A DNA stretch of 64,000 nucleotides, from NCBI RefSeq assembly GCF_032062135.1, contig NC_092862.1, positions 49,707,083 to 49,771,082 of the forward strand. Direction: 5' to 3'. Both the position numbers and the translations under genes were made by a program. Below are positions 35,092 through 46,900 of the stretch, piece after piece. The notes under the pieces were generated by a model. The model did not search any database. It saw only the letters and a program-made list of their open reading frames with translations, and had not been told where the DNA came from. How positions within the stretch are numbered: position 1 is the first letter of the stretch; every line of letters begins with the position of its first letter. The stretch is from Pyxicephalus adspersus (Eukaryota > Chordata > Amphibia > Anura > Pyxicephalidae).

Positions 35092-35588
35092 CCTAAACTC
35101 AGAATTTTCACTTTACAAAAAGGGTAGACAACCCTTTTATGTACAGGTACAGGTTTGTTTTTTTTAAGTGCAACACCCTTTTTTTTTTTAAAGTGCAGCA
35201 CTGCCCCCTCAGTTCTCGATCGCATAGGCGATAATAATTAGGAGTGCAAAGCCTTCTGGGATACCTACTTCACGCATCCCGGGAGGCTCTTGGGTGCTCG
35301 TTCTGCGCATGCCTGAGCACCCTGGCCATGCACAGAAGGAGCCCTTTTGTCAAAAGGGAAAAAAAGCCGATCTCAAGATTTTTTTTCAAACTACATCACC
35401 TGATCTCGCACCTGTGTCGGGTAACGTAGGGAGAAGAACCAGGAAGAAGAGGAGAAGATGGCGGCTTATGGGGCAATACCGGGACTACGCAGGACCTGAT
35501 GGAAAAACCTCCGGCCTTATCAACTGCTCTGCGGGATTAAAGGTGAGTGTATTTTTTTGGGGCACGTTTGAGTTTACTACCTCTTTAA
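35092..35588. mobile_element. Long-TIR MITE family F, copy 2
   Basis: Left end TTAAAGCGTACCTAAACTCA, then 'TTTTCACTTTACA'. The right end reads GAGTTTACTACCTCTTTAA. The core includes CTGCGCATGC, 'CCCGGGAGGCTC' and GGTAACGTAGG. It abuts the TTAA element at 35,585. Confidence 0.65.
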
Positions 35589-35911
35589 CCACCTGGGCGT
35601 TTACCCCGAGCCTGGTACGGGGTAAGAAAACTTGCTACAATCGTTTACCTCGAACCAGGCACGGGGTAGCTAAAAATATTAACGCGTTACAGTGCAATCC
35701 TATTGTTATACAACATTGTATGACAATCGGATTACAACTGAAAAAAAAACACCTTTGCCCCGCAGCTCCTCCGGAGACGTCTGTCCTTTTCTGTCTTCAC
35801 GTCGCTGCATGCATTGGTGCGGGCGGGAGGCGGGAAATTCAAATAACTTTGTATTGAACTCAATACAAAAAAGCTGTATTGAGTCCAATACAAAGAAATC
35901 TTTATATAATA

Positions 35912-35949
<38 letters not shown>

Positions 35950-36718
35950 TATATATATGTATATATAATTTGTATTATATATATATTATATAAGCTACTG
36001 TAAAGTTACATTACATTATACACTATTTTTTTTTTTAAAGATTTTTTTTTAATAGTTTTATAAAAAATTTTTTTTAAAGTTTATTATTAAATTTATTAAA
36101 TTTTGGACATATTTCGGTGAGTCATGCCTAAGAACTAGGCAATCTAAAATAAATTTCCATGCAAAAAATGTTTTTTCCTTTTTGCATGGAAGTACGGAAA
36201 GAATTAGAACACCCGGCGCTCACGTACGCGTCCCTCTGCGATTGCTGATGATGTCAGTGCATACGTCCATCGACGGGGGTCATAGCGGGAAATTCAAATA
36301 TTTTGGATTATTGGATTCAATACAAAGTCCTGTATCCAATCCAATACAAAATAATACAAAATATATTTATGTGGTTTTGTCTATAGGTATGTGACGGACA
36401 CTAGGGAGGTGTTTCAGAAAAATATATTACTATACAGTATACCGAATTATTGCATTTTCAGTATTTTTTATTTATTTATACATTCTTGTTTAAGCTGATT
36501 TTTGTGTTTCTTATTAAATTTTTTTATTAAAGTTAATTTTTTTTTTTTACATGATTGTGTGTTTCAAACTTTATTATATTTAGGATGTCTACTAGACCCT
36601 TGTTCGGACATATTTCTGTAAGTTACAGGTCTACAATTAAAAAAAAAAATTTCAGGAAAAACAGTGTACCGCTTTTGGTACAGAAATCCAGACATCAGTG
36701 AAACGCCCAGGTGGTTAA
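35585..36718. mobile_element. TTAA family, copy 3 (long, 1.1 kb)
   Basis: Left TTAACCACCTGGGCGTTTAC and right GAAACGCCCAGGTGGTTAA are near-perfect inverted ends, and TTAA is present at both boundaries (35,585-35,588 and 36,715-36,718). Inside are 'GGGAAATTCAAATAA' twice and paired 'GTATTGAACTCAATACAA' palindromes; a (TA)n tract lies at about 35,905-35,955. TTAA duplication points to piggyBac or Kolobok superfamilies. No transposase. Confidence 0.8.
35905..35955. repeat. (TA)n microsatellite
   Basis: Alternating TA run interrupted by a few changes, inside a TTAA-family element. Similar tracts lie at 8,665, 43,937, 57,596 and 62,660. Confidence 0.9.
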
Positions 36719-37088
36719 GTTTGCATGACCAGGCAGGACCTTATTGCAGACAGGGACAGTCATGTCAGCTTAGGTTTGCCAGGGTATCACGGCTTCCATT
36801 GCGTGTCCCGGGATGAATGAACCACCATGTGCCTGCGTCACCCTGGCACAGCCAATTAAGATAGACAAAGATTGTCCAGAAGAGAAAGATGGAAGGAAGA
36901 TGACAGTGCCCGGCCTGGAACACAGACAGGTGAACCTGCACAGATTTAGTTCCACTTGAAAGCATCAACGTCCACTAACATGCCATGTCACCAATATCAG
37001 AGACGTCTTGACAAAGTACAGGGCCTATGGCACATATAAACATGGGTTTCATGTGGACATTCCCACTTAAAGGGACCAACAATCAGGT

Positions 37089-37376
37089 AAGGCTACGTAC
37101 ACTGTCAGATGATTCTCGTCTGATTATCACCTTAGGGCTGATATCGGAAGAGAATCTGGTGTACAACTCTTATCGTTCAGACGACTATCCTGGCGGATCC
37201 ATGGGCGATGGACATAATGAAAGTGAAGAGGAGAGAGCACAGTCGTTCTCCCCTCTCCATAGAGTAGAATGGTGCTGTATGTACAGAACTCGTCATGCTT
37301 CGTTCAGTCTTTCATTGGAAAGTATTGCGAAAGTTCCTTTCCAATGATAATTATAGCACATGTATAACCAGCCTTA
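37089..37376. repeat. MITE family G, copy 1
   Basis: Left TAAGGCTACGTACAC; right AACCAGCCTTA. The interior contains a local hairpin with 'CATTGGAAAGTATTGCGAAA' paired to 'TTTCCAATG'. Shares its terminus with the elements at 39,640 and 41,951. Confidence 0.6.
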
Positions 37377-37554
37377 GACACCTGAGGTAAAAATAGAGAC
37401 AAGTTCTATCCACGTAATCTTCCAAAATATACCACGGAAAAGGGTGCCAGCAAATTTGCCTAAACCTCTAGATACCCCTGCATAAAATATTTATAACAAA
37501 CAACTTTCTAGTGAACGATTCATCACTAATTATTATTATTATTAATATGTTATA

Positions 37555-37926
37555 ACTGTCCCAAGTCACGTGTCAGCACACCACGTACTCCTTTCATACA
37601 AAACCTTCATAGTAACTGACCGTTACTGCTTCAATGCCCTTATATAGGACAAAGTCCCATAACCCCGCCCCTTCTATGCACGTCGCCCTAGCTCCTCCTA
37701 TGACGGCGGTCTAGAAGCGTGGAATTAGCTGTACGCCCCTCCCCTCGCAGCTGACTGCTTACGTCGTGACGCGGGCTGCGAGTTTTGTATTTTGTCAGCC
37801 GTCCCCTGGCTCTGGCTCCGCCCCCCCGGTTGTCTGTGCTTGCTGTGTCTCGTTGCTGCTCGGTGTTCTGGGCTTTGTTGGGGTGTACGCAGGCCGTGCG
37901 CTCTGCTGGGGAGCCGGCGGTGTGAG
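37555..37926 (+). promoter_or_regulatory. CEP192: CEP192 promoter and probable non-coding exon 1
   Basis: A CpG-rich block with GTCACGTG (CACGTG at 37,567-37,572), a GC box CCCCGCCCC at 37,663-37,671 and a weak TATA-like TATATAGG at 37,641. It ends at a consensus donor, GTGAG then GTAAATAC at 37,927. No ATG here continues into CEP192, so exon 1 is taken as 5' UTR, spliced to 43,431 or 43,445. The start site is unknown. ORFs of 134 and 171 codons on the two strands are composition artefacts. Confidence 0.6.
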
Positions 37927-38363
37927 GTAAATACAGATCTGTATGACGGGGGAGCAGAGGGGGGTCCGTGTGTGCTAGGCCGGGGGGTGGGGGTCGGGTT
38001 TCTGAGTGCTGCAAACTTTCTCCAGTCAGCAGACGGGCAGAGGACGGGGCAGAGTCTGGAAGAACAGTTGTTTGTGTGTGCTGAGCAGCCATGGAGAGCT
38101 TGTCATGTGTTGTACCGGATTCCTCAATCCTCCGGTCATCACCCCGTCATGTCACACTGCTTACATGAAAGTGCTGCCAGTGAAGCGGACCTGTCATGTC
38201 TTAGCTGGGATAGGAATGGGGGCTGTCATTGCTGGCCTGCTTCAGGGGCTGCTGCCTGTCCTCTGAGATTTTTTCATACAGACTTGGAAAGAACATGTTT
38301 TATATAGTATATGAATTCCTATAATAATGATAAAATCCGCCTATTAATTTGCCACCTCTGTGA

Positions 38364-38850
38364 CTTAAAGCATACCTAAACTCAGAGGTTTCACTTTACA
38401 TAAAAGGGTGGACGGGAGTTTTTTTCCATCGGGTCCTGGTATCGGTCTTCAGCCCGGATTCTGACATCGTCTTCTTTTTTCTTCCGTTTTTTTCTTCCTC
38501 CGTCACCTAATCTCGCATTGCGCAGGCGCAAGGTTGGGTGACGTAGATTGGGGGAATAAATGCACATGTGTGAGATTGGCATTTTTTTCTATTGATTGAA
38601 GGGCTCCTTTTGCGCATGCTTAAGTGCAGGGCATGCGCAAAAGGAGAAGCCAGAGCTTCCCGGGATTGTGACGTAGGTATCCCAGGAGGCTCTGCGCTAC
38701 CATTAGGTTACCATCGCCGCAGCAGTCAAGACTTAAAGGGATGGTGTTGCACCCTTTTTTTATTTTGTTTTTTTTAAAAGGATGTTGCACTTAAAAATTT
38801 TGTTTGTGTTGTTTTTTTTATTTTAAATAAAAGGTCCACCCCTCTATGTT
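38364..38850. mobile_element. Long-TIR MITE family F, copy 3
   Basis: Left end TTAAAGCATACCTAAACTCA followed by 'TTTCACTTTACATAAAAGGG'. The core has 'TTGCGCAGGCGCAAGG', GGGTGACGTAG, and 'TTTTGCGCATGC' paired with GCATGCGCAAAAGG, then the 'AAAAGGATGTTGCACTTAA' tail. It matches copy 1 in the same orientation. Confidence 0.65.
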
Positions 38851-38893
38851 TAATGCTTCAGGAGGCCTTTCTGCACATGGTCATAGTCCACCT

Positions 38894-39300
38894 AAAGCGG
38901 AACTAAACTTTAAATAAAAACACCTTTAATCCTGTCGATCTTTTGGGAGGTTTCTACGTTTGGGTCCCGTGTCATCCTGGTATTCATCTTTGAAAGCATC
39001 GGGCATTGGCATCTTCGTCCCTTCTTCTGGGTTCTTCTCCCAGAACGTCACTCGATCTCGTACTAAGTAGACACGACCTCTGGTGACGTTCATAGGAAAA
39101 AATATTTTTTTATCTTTTATTAAAGAAAGGGCTCCTTCTGCACATGCCTGAAATTAGGATACAGAAGGAGCAGCAAAGAGCCTCCTAGGATGCGTGATGT
39201 AGACAACAAAGCTTTTTTTTTTTAAAAGGGTGTTGCACTTGAAAAAATACTTTAGATAAAAGAGGGCCAGATTTGGTGAGTTGAAAATGTGAGGGGGCTG
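38894..39300. repeat. Family F MITE relative, copy 4
   Basis: Left CTAAAGCGGAACTAAAC; core 'GAACGTCACTCGATCTCGTA' and GGTGACGTTC; 'AAAAGGGTGTTGCACTT' at 39,225. Related to copies 1-3 but diverged. The right boundary is uncertain. Confidence 0.5.
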
Positions 39301-39639
39301 AGTCACGTACTCGGGGTTAGTGTGGCCGTGGTCTGCGTGGGTTCCGCACAACACATGCCTACCAGGGTGACGTGAGGGATTCCCTCTGCATGGAGTCCGG
39401 TGTCTTGGTCTGGCTCTTGGAATCAGAGTGGCCGTGGTCTGTGCTGTTGGGCCGCATATTATTGTTTTTTTGACTGAGACTGCGGGTCGGTAAAAATCTG
39501 AACAAGGGCAGCAATTGGCCCTGGGCCAGACTTTGAACATGCCTGCTTTATGTATAGTAAACATTTTGAGTTTAGGTTCATTTTCAGTGCCTACACCCAT
39601 CAAATCATTGTCACGTGAGATAAACAGTTGAGTTTGTTT

Positions 39640-39899
39640 TGGGCAAAAATCTGACGTGTACAGTGGTCAATTTAATGTTAATCAAGCTGCTTTGGTAGAT
39701 TGATGAATGATGGAATCAGAAACAACCGCTGTTCACTCCAATGGAGGAGAGCTCAGCAGGGTGGCGCACGCTTGTCCTCCCCTCTCTATAAAACAAAACT
39801 GGTCTGTGTGTACAGCGCTCAATCATTTGTCTGTCACTGGAAACAATCACAAAAGATCATTTCCAGCAACAGTAATCTTACAAGTGTACGTAGCTTTAG
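39640..39899. repeat. MITE family G, copy 2
   Basis: Right end AAGTGTACGTAGCTTTA corresponds to the inverted family G terminus; the left end (GACGTGTACAG) is degraded. Short ORFs inside are incidental. Confidence 0.5.
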
Positions 39900-40615
39900 A
39901 AGCCAAGGGATCGGCAGGACAGAAGGGGGATGTTCCTGAGAGATCGCACAATTAATGCAGCAATATACTTTTCTGATGACAGGGTCACGTTTTATGTTTC
40001 ATGCCCTGACTAAGAACAGCTTTGCTAGTCTTCTGTATTCATCACCACAGTCACAAAGATACTAGGTTATTGTGATTTGTAGTGTCTGTACAGATCTGTG
40101 CCTGACCAGATCAATAAATCTCCAGCAGGAGTGATCACTTCTGTTTCCATTCAGTTTCAGATTGAAGGAGGCATGGCGCTGCATCCTCCCCTCTGTACAA
40201 TGCTCCCTCTGTCCATCTATATTGACATGTCCATAAACAGCTTCATGTACACAAATTACCAGGTTTTTTTTACCCTCCTCTGTTTTAGATAACATTAGGT
40301 AATATTTTGTACCCCTTTTAGGGTTTACTACTATTTGGGGCTCCATTAAGAAGCTGCCTCCTTGTAGTTGTGATGTTTTTTTTTTTTTTTTTTGTATTTA
40401 AAAACCCTTTAGGCAAAGTATGTAAGAAGAATGTAAAGCATGCCATCCTTAGCACATCTGTGACAGGTGGCATATGGCATTTGTTCATATGTGCATTTTG
40501 TCAGTGTTCTGGGTGTACACCAGTATTCAGCTATGCAGCTCTATTAACGCAGAATAATGTCATAAGAATCTTAGTGCTCGTATATTGGTTATTTCTAGTC
40601 CTGTTCAGGTGATCA

Positions 40616-41106
40616 CTTTAAATGGTATCCATTATAGAATGTATGTAACTTGTTTACTACACAACTCTCCTTCAAAAGACTTCAAACTCTCTGCTCCCCC
40701 TTCTTTCCAGGGCTCACCATTCCACCCAACCCCACCATCCTAATTTTTCCTGATGACTCCTGATTTCGTACTATGCAGGTTCAAGATCTGGTTACTTGTC
40801 TTCCTCCAAATGTTAAAAATAAAGATTTCTGATCTCTCTGTGCATGCTCAGATCCAGTACTTGTTTTTCTTATATTAGAGGAAAGCCCCCTGCATGGCCA
40901 ATCTCAAGCATTAGCAGGAGCAGCTCACAGCCTCTGGGATATGTGACAAATGTATCCCAGGGGTCTGCAGGTCTCTCCTTCAGCCTTTATTGCCGCAGAA
41001 GTAAAAATGGTAGGGGGGCCTCCTAAAAAAAAATATATATTATGGAAAAGGGATAGCCATACTTTGACATAATGTTGAAAAGGTGACAATAGATTTCCTT
41101 TAAGTG
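40616..41106. repeat. Family F-related repeat, copy 5
   Basis: Carries 'TGTATCCCAGGGGTCTGCAG', the GAAAAGGGATAGCC tail and CTTTAAG ends, shared with the copy at 46,950-47,310 and in part with 54,365-54,560. GC content is higher than the flanks. Boundaries approximate. Confidence 0.45.
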
Positions 41107-41950
41107 TTAAAAATTGAGCTTTGTTGTCTTTTCAGAACTTACACTTAATATTCTGGCAGGGTCTTTGAGTTTGTAGTGTTCCCAGTGTTGCATTCTTGTA
41201 GCTTCATGTTTACAATCTGTAGTTGTTGTTGGTCACATACATCCCTGCTTGTTGAGCATACCACAGACCTGAGCTGTGAAAGTAAACTTGCACAGTCCCA
41301 GGGGTAGCTCTATAGCAGCCAAAAATGTAACGCTTATTCACTGCAGAACTTGTACATACAACAAAATGTGTGAAGATTCACTTCACTTATCCAATCACCT
41401 AAAAAGAAACTCCTGGTTTACATATTTAACCTGCACATGAATAGGTTTTTTGAACTTTCACTTTAATTTTATATTATGTGAACAGTCTCAGACCCTTCAG
41501 TAAATCTATATTGTTATATAGCTATATTATGCTATTATTTAAAAAGGTTTTTGTAGCCATGTTCAGTGTGAATCGTGTTTCTTCTATCCAGCAATAATTT
41601 TAGCATTTTTCAAAATGGAGGACCAATTTAATTTTTGGTAAATCTATTCTTCATGAAAAGTAGAAAAAATGTGCTGATAGACTTTTTAATGACAGAAGAG
41701 TCATTCACGGTACATGGTGCTTCTCTCCACTGTTTTTGACATTCTTCAGGCACTCTAATTTGAACTTGGGCTCACAGGTCAGAGTGCAAAGCAAATGTTT
41801 TGGGTACCTGGCATCGATTTTGCAAAAATGTTTCTAATTGAATTAGTAATGAAATATTGCAGTATGGTGAAACGTACTATTCTATGGATAAATCATAGAA
41901 ACTCATTCCTCCCCTAAAAGAATTAAGACCAGTGTAATGTCCAAATGAGT

Positions 41951-42380
41951 TGGGCTATGTACTCATGTGCAAAAATTATCGTTGGAAACGAACAACTAAC
42001 GTCTGATTGTCCAATAATTGTTACAAAAAAAGTGCACAACGACTGGCCAACGACGCTGATCAACTAGGAGTGTCACTGGAAACGAACAGCCATCCCGCCG
42101 GATCTGATTCAGCGACGATTGTTCGCTATCTATTGTGTGTACGTCGTTCAGTGATCGGGGATTGTTCTGTGATACACTTTCTCCTGTACATGTCACTTCC
42201 TGCATCGTTCAAACGATCGTATCTGGTGTGTGTACATTATTGGTGGATTATATTTGAACGATCATATCCTTACAGCTTTTACAGAATCGCGCACTATATG
42301 ATTGTTCAAAATAATTGTTGATCGGTCGTTAATAGTTCCTTTTGTAACAACAATTATTGCACGTGTGTACGTAGCCTTAC
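41951..42380. mobile_element. MITE family G, copy 3
   Basis: Left GGGCTATGTACTCATGTGCA then 'AAAATTATCGTT'; right 'AACAATTATTGCACGTGTG' then TACGTAGCC. The ends are inverted repeats of about 30 bp. Several short internal inverted words (AACGATCGT, GATCAACG) suggest a foldable structure. No transposase. Confidence 0.7.
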
Positions 42381-43458
42381 TATGTAACTGGCGTTCCACA
42401 TAATTTAAATCTGGGTTATACATTACAGAAGTGTTTTGTCTTTCTAGTTTTCACTTTGATTTCTTTTTAGTAATATTAAAAAAATGTGCTTTAGCATTTT
42501 GGGCTGGTAATGTTTCTAGTTTTTCTTTTACGTACTATTTCTGCATACATGTGCTCACAGCCATCTGTAGAAAACAAATGGCAACATCCGTTATCAGTTC
42601 AGTGCCATCTCTGCAGCCTGCTGTAAGTTGTTATAACTTTGAGTACTAACACCGTGGTGTGGGAGTGATGGCAAGGTGTCAGCTCCCCGCAGCCACCGGG
42701 AGAACACTTGTTCTGGCCCCAATCTGAACAGACCCAAATTTACCAGGTTAGGGCTCTAATTAGTGGCCTGATTGATGTTGACAGTGACCTTCTTACTTGA
42801 CTAATCGGGTTTTGCAATCACTTCCCAGCCAGTAGATCTTGGTTTATTCCCAGGTTTGGTCATAGATTTTTAGAACCAGCCATTACTTTCCTTGTTAGGA
42901 ATAGATAAATTATTTTGTGTTTATTTTATTTTTTTTAAAGTAAAACTTTCTATTTTAGTTTTGCAAAGTTTATTGCTGTCTGTACCTTGCTGTAACTATT
43001 CATTACTTTCTTTACCCCGCTATACACAGTGAGTAAACCAGAAAGAAATGGTGAAGATCCTAAATTTAGGAGTTGTCATGAGAGCTGTAGGTGGGAGAGA
43101 AGCATCTCATGATGACATTAAAATGTCCCTCACTTTCAAAGTCAGGAAAATGGGCTGCCTGTAAAGATAGATGTATTCAGAGAGCAAGTCCTATCAAGGG
43201 TACTGGGCTGAGATGGTGGATATAGGTGGCTCATTCCCTCCTATTTTTTTTGTCCTTAAGGCATCTTTGTCTCCTTGGAGCCACAGACTGGAAACCTTTT
43301 ATGTACTCACTTGCACCCAGATTTAGTTCCATATCAGGCTGTATCTGTTTTTTTTTTTTTTTTTTTTTTTTGCTTGATAGGTTTTATTGCAATTTTTTCC
43401 AACAGTGCTATAAATGACTCTAATTTTCAGTCTGTTCTGTGTAGGGTACGGCTTTACA

Positions 43459-43625
43459 ATGTCTGAGCATTATGTTAACATAGAAGATGAAACTTTTCCA
43501 AGCTTCTTGGCAGAGTCGATAAGGAGCAACCTCAGTGAAGCTCTCGATAATTGCACCCTCACTTCAAATTTAGGATTTCCAGTTGCTGCATCTACTGTTG
43601 CAAAACCCCGCACTGTTTTTGAAAG
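43459..43625 (+). CDS. CEP192: CEP192 first coding exon
   Basis: ATG at 43,459, reads MSEHYVNIEDETFPSF then SNLGFPVAASTVA, ending AG before GTAAGT. The acceptor is TTTTCAG at 43,430 (an alternative AG lies at 43,444). ETFPSF and LTSNLGFPVA match the human start (ESFPSF, LSSNLGLPVA). Confidence 0.93.
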
Positions 43626-43922
43626 GTAAGTTTAGTCAATAAATCTGTTTTATTTTGTTTGCATTTGGCATTTCTATACCCAGAGCCAGTCATCCTTTTT
43701 ATCATGCAAGAATCTCTAAATTTAGCCTTAAATTATTTGTTTTATATTTGGAGTTAAGTAAAGCAGTGTAAGAGGGCAAATAGATGACTTTCACTCATCT
43801 TGGACTTTTGTACAATATGTTGTTACAGGCTGGAAAATGGTTTGAACACTGCTAATTGACAAAATATCTTGTTATATTGAAAATTGTATTGTTTTACAAA
43901 ATGTGTGTGTATGTTTGTGTGC

Positions 43923-43987
<65 letters not shown>

Positions 43988-46900
43988 TAATTCTTAACCA
44001 CCCTAAAACAGCCGGGTGGTTACTGAAAAGTGCTGCGTTCTGCTAAAAGGGGCTGGGGAGGACACATATTCTTCTCACAGACACGGAGAAAAGAATAGAT
44101 ATGTTGTAAAATAAAATTTTGCAAGCAGCTTTTTGATTTCAGAAGGAACAGAAGATGTCCATCATACAATAATATAAACTTCTCTGTCTGACCAGAGTTT
44201 AAATACTCTCTTCTCCTTGCTCCTTCATGGACACTGGCATCTTTACCTGAGCTTCTTCTAGGTTCAGGCTTATTCCATCCCAAAAGACCTGGCTAAAAAA
44301 AATGTAAATTCATTCTCCACAGCCCCCTGCAGTGGTGCATCACTGTGTTGTTCACCAGTGTTAAAAAACCTGTGCAATTTTTTAGATGTTATCTAAACTC
44401 ACAGAGTTCATATTGTTGTCTTTCTTTGTGTAACCGTTTTGTGAGCCCATTGATCGCTCTACAGTAGGAACAGTAGGGTAGAAGATGGATGAAATTTTGT
44501 AAGTGGGTTACTAGAGAGCTTTAAAGCAACACATGACAGGAATAATTCAGAAATCTACAAGACTCCAACTATACCGTTCTGGTATTTTTGTAAGGTTCTA
44601 AGGTTAGGAGATATTTGGTATGTATGCAGTTGACAAGCCTACAGTTTGTAAACAACAAGTGGACCCAGACCCCTAGCAAGACTCAGAATAAAATTTACAT
44701 AAAGGGCCAGATAAATAACTTTCACTAGTTGGCCTTGACTGAGTCAAATGTATTTAAGACTGTTACATTAGCTCAGTTGTTCCCCTGAGGACCCCTTCAC
44801 AATTGTGTTGTTAAAGCTGCTGTGCTGACACAGTGCATGTATGTTTTAGGAGACCAAATTGTGTCTGACTAAAAATGCCATGATGGTACATGCATTTCTG
44901 TGTTATTCGAATGCATGTTACTAAAGCAAAAAGGTCGGAATTCCCCCAAATGTGGAACTGCTTTTGTTTTGATTTTAGTGAGTCAAACTTTTTATTGTGG
45001 ATTTTAAACCTACTTCATAGATCTCATCCATTCCCAGTTCATTACTGACCACTAAGGCTCCAGTGTGAAATTATTCTAAAAACTTTAAAGCATAATGGTA
45101 GTATCACTGGCCCTTTACTAGAGTAAAAAGTAAAATGCATTCTAGAAATAAAAGGTAAAAAATATAGCCCTCTCTTGGGGTTTAGCTTAATGTACAGGCA
45201 TCCTACAGAAGTCCATAAAGCTCAATTTTTTTTTTTTTTTTTAGTAGCTAGTGTTTACGTGTTTGATACAGTAAGCAAGAAAAAAATCTTATAACAGTTA
45301 AGAAAAATGGGATTCTAATCCTGGATAACTTGAAAAATGAAGATTTGGCTTGAGGTACACTTTCATAAAATATTTGTCATGTTCTATAGCAATATCTCCT
45401 GACTTAAATAAAGATTATCACAGTTATGGTCTAAAGAACCCTGAGATTGTACTTCTGAATTGTGCTGTGCATTAACAAAGTTTCTTTGTCCCTTTTTCTT
45501 AACTCAGTTTTGCTTTTTTTTTTTTCTAGACTTCCCGATGTCCAAGCATCTTACCTGGAAAATGAAAAGTTACCAGTGTCAATAGATAACTTGTCCAAGT
45601 TGAGCCTCTCTTCTGGAGACCAAAATGGAAAATTTGCTTTGAGTTTTAAAGATGATCTGTAAGTAGCATGTTTCTACACCCTCATTGGAGACATTAGTTA
45701 GTATGACTGCTTAAACGTTATACATTGTTGTAAGGGGGTTATACAGAATCTTAACTGTTAACTAAACCAGGGGTGATAAATCTGGCCCACAACGGCCTTT
45801 ATTCTTTTTTTTGGCCCCAAATGAATCCTAAATATGAATTGCAGCTGCCCCGCTGCTGCATTGAAATAGCGCAGCTACTACAATTCCCGGAATCACTTGC
45901 GTCTTTAGACCAGCGGCCTCTCTTCCTATGCGCGGCCCCACATTGGACTGTTTTATAGACGCAGGCAATTGTAGCAGTGCTATTTCAGTTTCAAGTTTGG
46001 CCCGCGACTTTGTCTAAGTTTTTAATTTTGGCCCACTCTGTATTTGAGTTTGACACCCCTGAACTAAACTATCCTAGTAATGGAGAAGTGCACTGATGAA
46101 TAAGATTAGTGACCTCACATTTTAAACTTATTTGAAGTCCTAAGGAATGGTTGACTAATTTGATTTGAGTGTTCAAAAAACACTAAAGAAGTTGTTTTTA
46201 GGAGTTCTGTAAAACCAAGACATTTGTTGCTGTCTTGGCAGTGGCATACTGTATTTTATCCCTGGGTTGAGAGCCAGTGATCTGGTGGTAAAGCTTTTGG
46301 GAGAGGGTGTAGAAGCATATATTAGAGAAACAAGGTAACATGAGTATTTGGGCCAAAGCTGCATTATCTCCTTTTTAAACCAGTGAGTTAAAAAGGGGGA
46401 GGGGGGGTTAATAAGTAAGGTTTTCTTAACAGAATATCATTTTTTCACTCAGTTCACACATTCAGATAATGTAAATTATCTCTAAAATTATGGTTAGCAC
46501 ACAATCCAAATTGAGACTGGTTGTTGCTTTTGATTCCTACCTGAAGCCAGTTCTGATTTTCTAGTATGGGGTGGAATTAAAGCTCCTCCAAAAGACAAAA
46601 AAAGTACTGTATAAGTACAATTAAAACCAGTTGTAAGATTTACAAAATAATGCAGTGGAATCCCATATTTTTATTTATTTCATTTTATTTGTCTTTTGGA
46701 GTGGTATAATCATATTTGAAAATCATTTGGAACGGATAGATGGCAAGATGCTGTCAGTGAAAAGGGAGTTTTTTTTTTTAAAGAATTCACAATTTCTAGT
46801 TCCTGAACACTTAGTTATATTTATTAATTGGTCACCTGTCAATTCTCACTGGATATGGCAGTTTTATACCATAGCATTAAAAAGGGACATTAGTAAAAAA

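Larger units (their letters stand above)
32508..37554. other. SEH1L 3' UTR and SEH1L-CEP192 intergenic region
   Basis: Contains the SEH1L 3' UTR (length unknown), two TTAA-family elements, a family F MITE and a family G MITE, all listed separately. 33,050-34,400 and 36,730-37,080 hold nothing I can identify; ORFs there (for example on both strands at 33,145-33,471) have no recognisable motif. Confidence 0.6.
37927..43430 (+). other. CEP192: CEP192 intron 1
   Basis: About 5.5 kb of non-coding sequence between the GC-rich first exon and the start-codon exon. It contains four or more MITE copies (families F and G). No conserved coding exon is apparent. 38,000-38,350 and 42,390-43,220 show nothing recognisable. 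Confidence 0.6.

Noticed and set aside
35294..36003. 187- and 103-codon plus-strand ORFs
   Set aside because: They run through MITE family F and TTAA element sequence and a (TA)n tract; no protein homology is recognisable.
37688..38307. ORFs of 134 (minus) and 171 (plus) codons at the CEP192 promoter
   Set aside because: Low stop density is expected in GC-rich DNA. Neither resembles a protein I know, and the plus-strand one crosses the consensus donor at 37,927.
43445..43458. Alternative acceptor for the first coding CEP192 exon
   Set aside because: The AG at 43,443-43,444 is possible, but TTTTCAG at 43,430 has the better pyrimidine context. The choice does not change the protein.
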